Shown here in pieces: positions 60,856 to 64,000 of a DNA stretch of 64,000 nt. The notes beneath the pieces were generated by a model that had not been told where the DNA came from, searched no databases, and saw only the letters and a program-made list of their open reading frames with translations. Location: positions 62,001-126,000 of the forward strand of contig JADJTL010000002.1 of assembly GCA_016711215.1 (NCBI GenBank), in the 5' to 3' direction. The stretch comes from Pseudomonadota bacterium (GTDB lineage Bacteria > Myxococcota_A > Polyangia > GCA-2747355). The number at the start of each line of letters is the position of its first letter. The first letter of the stretch is position 1. The translations under genes were made by a program, and so were the position numbers.

Positions 60856-61656
60856 TTGCCGGCGCAAGAAACAGGGCGCGAGCTGAGGGATGCGGAGGTC
60901 ATGTGCCTGACCCAGGCGGGCATCTGTAACCTGACGCCCAGCCCGGCTAGCGGAACCAACACCGACGGCCACGTCACCTACCAAGTATTTCAGCGGGGAG
61001 CCCCAGAAGCCCCGCACAATCCTTCGGCCCTCGCGGCCCAGATGCAGCGCGGCGCGGGCCCCTTCCAGAGGGCGGTAGACGAGTTCTACGAGAGCCTTCG
61101 CGAGTCGCTCGCGGCGGGCCAGGTCGCGCGAGCCATGGGCCCCCCGCCCTTCAGCAGCCCAGGCTCGCCGGACCTGGACAACGCCTCGCCCCTCCTCAGG
61201 ACCGCGGTCGCGACCGCCGCCGCGGCCTATGTGCAGGCCGCTCGAGAGCAGGGGAGCGTCCTTGGCAAGGGCTCGCGCCCGCTGGCCCTCGCGCACTTCG
61301 AGCTCGGCGAGCTCCTTCGACCAGCTCTAACCCACTTCGCACTGGGCCGCGTTGCTGAGGCCCTGGAGGCCGCGGCAGCGCGTAGCCGGCGCGAGGTGGC
61401 CCTAGGGTGGAGTAAGGCCTTTGTGTGGGAGCTCAACGGCCCCAAGGGGGCGCGACTGACGCTCTTCGCCTCGCAGCCCTCCAGCGCTGGGTCGGACCGG
61501 CCGTCGGCTGCCACAGTGGCGCAGCTCACGGCGGCGACGGCGGCGGCGTTCGGCGGGTCGGATACCAACACGATCCTCCCCGTCTCAGCGGCGGTCATGG
61601 CTCTGACGCTGCACCGACGCGGCGGCTTCTTCTTCGCCCTGGAGTTTCCCCTCTAG
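60856..61656 (+). CDS. Hypothetical protein
   Basis: 266 residues from a TTG at 60856, which has GAGGAGG five bases upstream; an ATG at 60901 lacks this. The N-terminus has no signal peptide. The body is Ala-rich and helical (QRAVDEFYESLRESLAAG, TAVATAAAAYVQAAREQG, LGRVAEALEAAAARS) and ends in a beta-like stretch (LHRRGGFFFALEFPL). I recognise no family. The strong ribosome binding site and codon-rich continuity support a real gene. Confidence 0.6.
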   Translation: MPAQETGRELRDAEVMCLTQAGICNLTPSPASGTNTDGHVTYQVFQRGAPEAPHNPSALAAQMQRGAGPFQRAVDEFYESLRESLAAGQVARAMGPPPFSSPGSPDLDNASPLLRTAVATAAAAYVQAAREQGSVLGKGSRPLALAHFELGELLRPALTHFALGRVAEALEAAAARSRREVALGWSKAFVWELNGPKGARLTLFASQPSSAGSDRPSAATVAQLTAATAAAFGGSDTNTILPVSAAVMALTLHRRGGFFFALEFPL

Positions 61657-61740
61657 CCCTCCAGGCGCCCGACCCCCTGGAGGAAGAGCCCTCGCGGGGG
61701 GCCGCGCGGAGGGCGCGGGGGGCCCGGCCGACGGGCCCCC

Positions 61741-61812
61741 GACTGGCCCCCCGACTGGCCCCCCGACTGGCCCCCCGACTGGCCCCCCGACTGGCCCCCC
61801 GACTGGCCCCCG
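61741..61812. repeat. 12-bp tandem repeat, six copies
   Basis: Six units of gactggcccccc start at 61741, 61753, 61765, 61777, 61789 and 61801 (last one degenerate), between two hypothetical genes. Translated frames across it give APRL or GGPV repeats and are not genes. Confidence 0.9.
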
Positions 61813-61861
61813 GTGGCGCGGCGAGGCTATCATCCGCCCCGTAGCGGGGGGCGGGCGCGCG

Positions 61862-62572
61862 GTGGGCAAGGCAACACGCATTCTCGAGGTCGACCAGCTC
61901 CTGGCGACGCTGCAGCGGCATCCGCGCCTCGTGCACCAGGGGCTCTTGGCCAGCGCAGAGCAAGAGGCACGCCTGCACGCCACGCTGCGGCCCCTCGTGG
62001 CCTTCGCCCGCGCGAGCTACGTCGGCTGCATCGCGGTGCTGGACTGGGATCATCGCCTGCCCTCGCAACAGGCGGTGCTGCGCCTCTACGCCTACTACTC
62101 GCCGAACGCCTTCGACCAGGGCGCAAGTGCCCTGGCGGCCCGCAGCGCGGCGATCGCCGAGCGTGACCTGCAGCCCGAGTTCGACGTGCCCGACTACACC
62201 GGCCTCGGCGCCGATGAGGTCTACGAGGGCGAGGTCGACGCCGAGGGCACGGTCGTGCCGATGCGACTGGTCAGCGGCTGGCGGCGCGAGATCAACCCCA
62301 AGGACGCCCGCAGCGCCCTGCGTGCGGCGCGGCAGTCCGAGCAGTTCCAGCGGCTGCTGGCAGCGACGAAGGGGAAGCGTCCCAATCACCTCGGCGAGCT
62401 CGAGGCGGTCGCCTGGACGCCGCCTTGCGAGACCGACTCGACGCGCTGGACGATCGACGTCTGGTACCTGATGCAGCTCGACCACACGCTGGGGCGTGGA
62501 CACAGCTTCCTCGTCGACCCCGAGCAGCAACGGGTGCTGGCCGAGCGCGAGTTCGTCGTGCGCGGCGGCTGA
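61862..62572 (+). CDS. Hypothetical protein
   Basis: 236 residues from a GTG at 61862; no strong ribosome binding site is visible. No signal or membrane segment. The sequence has Trp/Tyr-rich segments (VLDWDHRLPSQQAV, WYLMQLDHTLG) and acidic turns (DEVYEGEVDAEGTV). I recognise no family. The frame is long and lies alone between two oppositely placed repeats/genes, so a real gene is likely. Confidence 0.6.
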   Translation: MGKATRILEVDQLLATLQRHPRLVHQGLLASAEQEARLHATLRPLVAFARASYVGCIAVLDWDHRLPSQQAVLRLYAYYSPNAFDQGASALAARSAAIAERDLQPEFDVPDYTGLGADEVYEGEVDAEGTVVPMRLVSGWRREINPKDARSALRAARQSEQFQRLLAATKGKRPNHLGELEAVAWTPPCETDSTRWTIDVWYLMQLDHTLGRGHSFLVDPEQQRVLAEREFVVRGG

Positions 62573-62610
62573 GGGCGGCGTGCGTCGGGCGTGCGCGGGG
62601 ACGCCCGGCC

Positions 62611-63519
62611 TCAGCCGGCGGCGACCTGCGCGCTGAGGCCACGGCGCTGCGCGATCAGCGCCGCCGCCCCCTGCTCGCCCGCGCGATAGGAGCTGCGCAC
62701 CAGCGGGCCGGCGTGCACCAGCGCGAAGCCCAGCGCGCGCGCCCGCTCGGCCAGCGCCTCGAACTCCTCCGGCGGCACGAAGCGCTCGACGGCGAGGTGC
62801 TTGCGACTCGGGCGCAGGTATTGCCCCAGGGTGACCCAGTCGACGCCGGCCTGCCGTAGATCGCGCAGGGCCTCGACCACCTCGTCGGTGGACTCGCCCA
62901 GCCCCAGCATCAGCGAGGACTTGATCAAGCGCGTGGGATCGGCGGCGCGGTAGGCGCGCAGCACCGCCAGCGAAAGCGCATAGCTGCAGCGCCGGTCACG
63001 GACCTGCTCGCTGAGCGAGGCGACGGTCTCGAGGTTATGCGCCAACACCTCGGCACCGGAGCCCGCCACGGCGGCCAGCGCCACGGCATCCCCCTGGAAG
63101 TCAGGCGTCAGCAGCTCGACGACGGCTGCCGGTAGGCGCTGCTTGAGCGCGCCCACGACCGCGACGAAGTGCCCGCTGCCCTGATCTGGCAGCTCATCAC
63201 GGTCCACCGAGGTCACGACCACGTGGCGCAGCCGCATCGCCACCGCGGCCTCGGCCACCCGCGCCGGCTCCGCCGGGTCCGGTGGCGAGGGCGGGCGACC
63301 GGAGGTGACATCGCAGAAGCGACAGCCGCGAGTGCAGACCTTGCCGAGAATCATGAAGGTCGCCGTGCCGCCGCCCCAACACTGGGAGAGGTTCGGGCAA
63401 CGCGCTTCCTCGCAGACCGTATGCAGACCCTGGGCCCCGAGCCGCTCACGCACGGCATAGTACTGGCCGCCGCCGGGCAGCTTGACGCGTAGCCAAGGGG
63501 GAAGTCGTGGCTCTGGCAC
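62611..63519 (-). CDS. lipA: Lipoyl synthase
   Basis: Auxiliary cluster CEEARCPNLSQC and radical SAM cluster CTRGCRFC are both present, with VVTSVDRDEL, MLGLGES and the C-terminal RSSYRAGE Ser ligand. It inserts two sulfurs into octanoyl-carrier proteins to make lipoate. The start is uncertain: GTG at 63519 gives the usual short lead into LPPWLRVKLPGG, with GGAG ten bases upstream. GTG 63543 and TTG 63597 are alternatives. lipB is not in the window. Confidence 0.94.
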   Translation of the reverse strand: MPEPRLPPWLRVKLPGGGQYYAVRERLGAQGLHTVCEEARCPNLSQCWGGGTATFMILGKVCTRGCRFCDVTSGRPPSPPDPAEPARVAEAAVAMRLRHVVVTSVDRDELPDQGSGHFVAVVGALKQRLPAAVVELLTPDFQGDAVALAAVAGSGAEVLAHNLETVASLSEQVRDRRCSYALSLAVLRAYRAADPTRLIKSSLMLGLGESTDEVVEALRDLRQAGVDWVTLGQYLRPSRKHLAVERFVPPEEFEALAERARALGFALVHAGPLVRSSYRAGEQGAAALIAQRRGLSAQVAAG

Positions 63520-63627
63520 GGGACATCGGCTCCGCGGAGACACGGGCTCCGCAACGAGGGTCGGCAGCGGTCTAGCGCGAGCGAGGCCGACCTTCAAGCG
63601 ACCAGGCGCCGGTCGATCGGCGCTGCC

Positions 63628-64000
63628 TCAGTCGATGGGCACTTCCATCGTGGCCAGCTGGTTGGGGGACCAGCGAACGTCCGGCCAGGCGCAGGCCTGC
63701 TGGGCGCGGGCCGCCACCTCGGGCCGCGCGTCGGTGCAGAGCGCCGCGACCTCGCGCGCCGCCTCGTCGCGCACCGCGCAGAGGTGATGGAGCACCGGCT
63801 CGACGAGGTTGAGTCGCGGCTCCTCGAGGATCTCCCGGGCCATCGCGCGCGCCTTCTCGCCGGTCAACTGGCGCACCAGCGCCGCCGCATCGAGCGCATC
63901 GGGCGCCTCGCCGCGCCGCCCCTGGGCCAGCGCGCGGTTCGCCGAGGTGAGCTGCGAGCGGCTGCGCAACATCTGGTCGACGAGGCCGGTCGGTCCGCCG
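63628..64000 (-). CDS. Protein of unknown function, 5' end outside the window
   Basis: The frame is open to the window edge, so about 123 C-terminal residues are visible. It is helical and Ala/Glu/Arg-rich (AAALVRQLTGEKARAMAREIL, LVEPVLHHLCAVRDEAAREVAALC), suggestive of HEAT-like helical repeats. It ends MEVPID. No family assigned. Confidence 0.6.
   Translation of the reverse strand, partial: GGPTGLVDQMLRSRSQLTSANRALAQGRRGEAPDALDAAALVRQLTGEKARAMAREILEEPRLNLVEPVLHHLCAVRDEAAREVAALCTDARPEVAARAQQACAWPDVRWSPNQLATMEVPID

Noticed and set aside
61425..61844. Frames rich in APRL or GGPV repeats
   Set aside because: Produced by the 12-bp tandem array and by shadow of the neighbouring gene; no ribosome binding site or family.

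Overview
The window is about 64 kb of very GC-rich chromosomal DNA carrying densely packed bacterial genes on both strands. Several features point to a Myxococcota-like (deltaproteobacterial) host: two trypsin-like secreted proteases with MYXO-CTERM-style tails, many lipoproteins with A/G-C lipoboxes, an FHA-type sigma54 activator, PilZ and GGDEF/EAL signalling proteins, and a truncated member of a repeat-tailed Rpn-like family that I associate with myxobacteria. This placement is inference; no rRNA or tRNA gene was found to confirm it.

Layout. 1-3.7 kb: the end of a secreted protease, a lipoprotein with an embedded pilin-like segment, and a CHAP/NlpC-like amidase coupled to a small secreted protein. 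3.8-9.7 kb: a ClC channel with CBS domains, an MscS channel, and an adenosine deaminase-SDR pair. 9.9-17.3 kb: an RpoD-like sigma factor, a ribosome hibernation factor, a GAF histidine kinase, a CBS protein, a cytidylate-kinase-like protein and EttA. 17.4-24.7 kb: a VWA lipoprotein, proA/proB, a SUKH protein, VF530, a DbpA-like helicase and an Rpn-family remnant. 24.8-27.8 kb: an overlapping dapC-dapD-dapE operon for the succinylase branch of lysine/diaminopimelate synthesis. 27.9-33.1 kb: a polysaccharide tyrosine autokinase downstream of a four-gene peptide-maturation operon. 33.2-45.5 kb: acetyl-CoA synthetase, YqeY, an OB-fold lipoprotein, HtrA, a second hibernation factor, a fibrinogen-domain lipoprotein, an AmgK-like kinase, RsmG, a class II aldolase, bacterioferritin, a PilZ protein and a second MYXO-CTERM protease. 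45.5-46.25 kb: a gene-free repeat region. 46.25-57.2 kb: LeuRS, a lipoprotein/porin/PBP-like operon, a REC-GGDEF-EAL regulator with a sensor kinase, an FHA-sigma54 activator and RidA. 57.5-64 kb: a SWIM-SNF2 helicase, two unrecognised proteins, lipoyl synthase and a gene cut by the window edge.

The most interesting locus is the minus-strand operon at 33090-30336. It encodes a 109-residue precursor-like peptide with a twin-arginine-like leader and nine consecutive Cys-X-Pro units, followed by a radical SAM protein, a PqqD-type carrier and an HPr-kinase-like protein, all overlapping or nearly so. It looks like an undescribed RiPP system. A second theme is the abundance of short tandem repeats of about 12-15 bp, both between genes and inside coding regions, including about 15 perfect copies of a 13-mer upstream of a MYXO-CTERM protease and beside the leuS stop.
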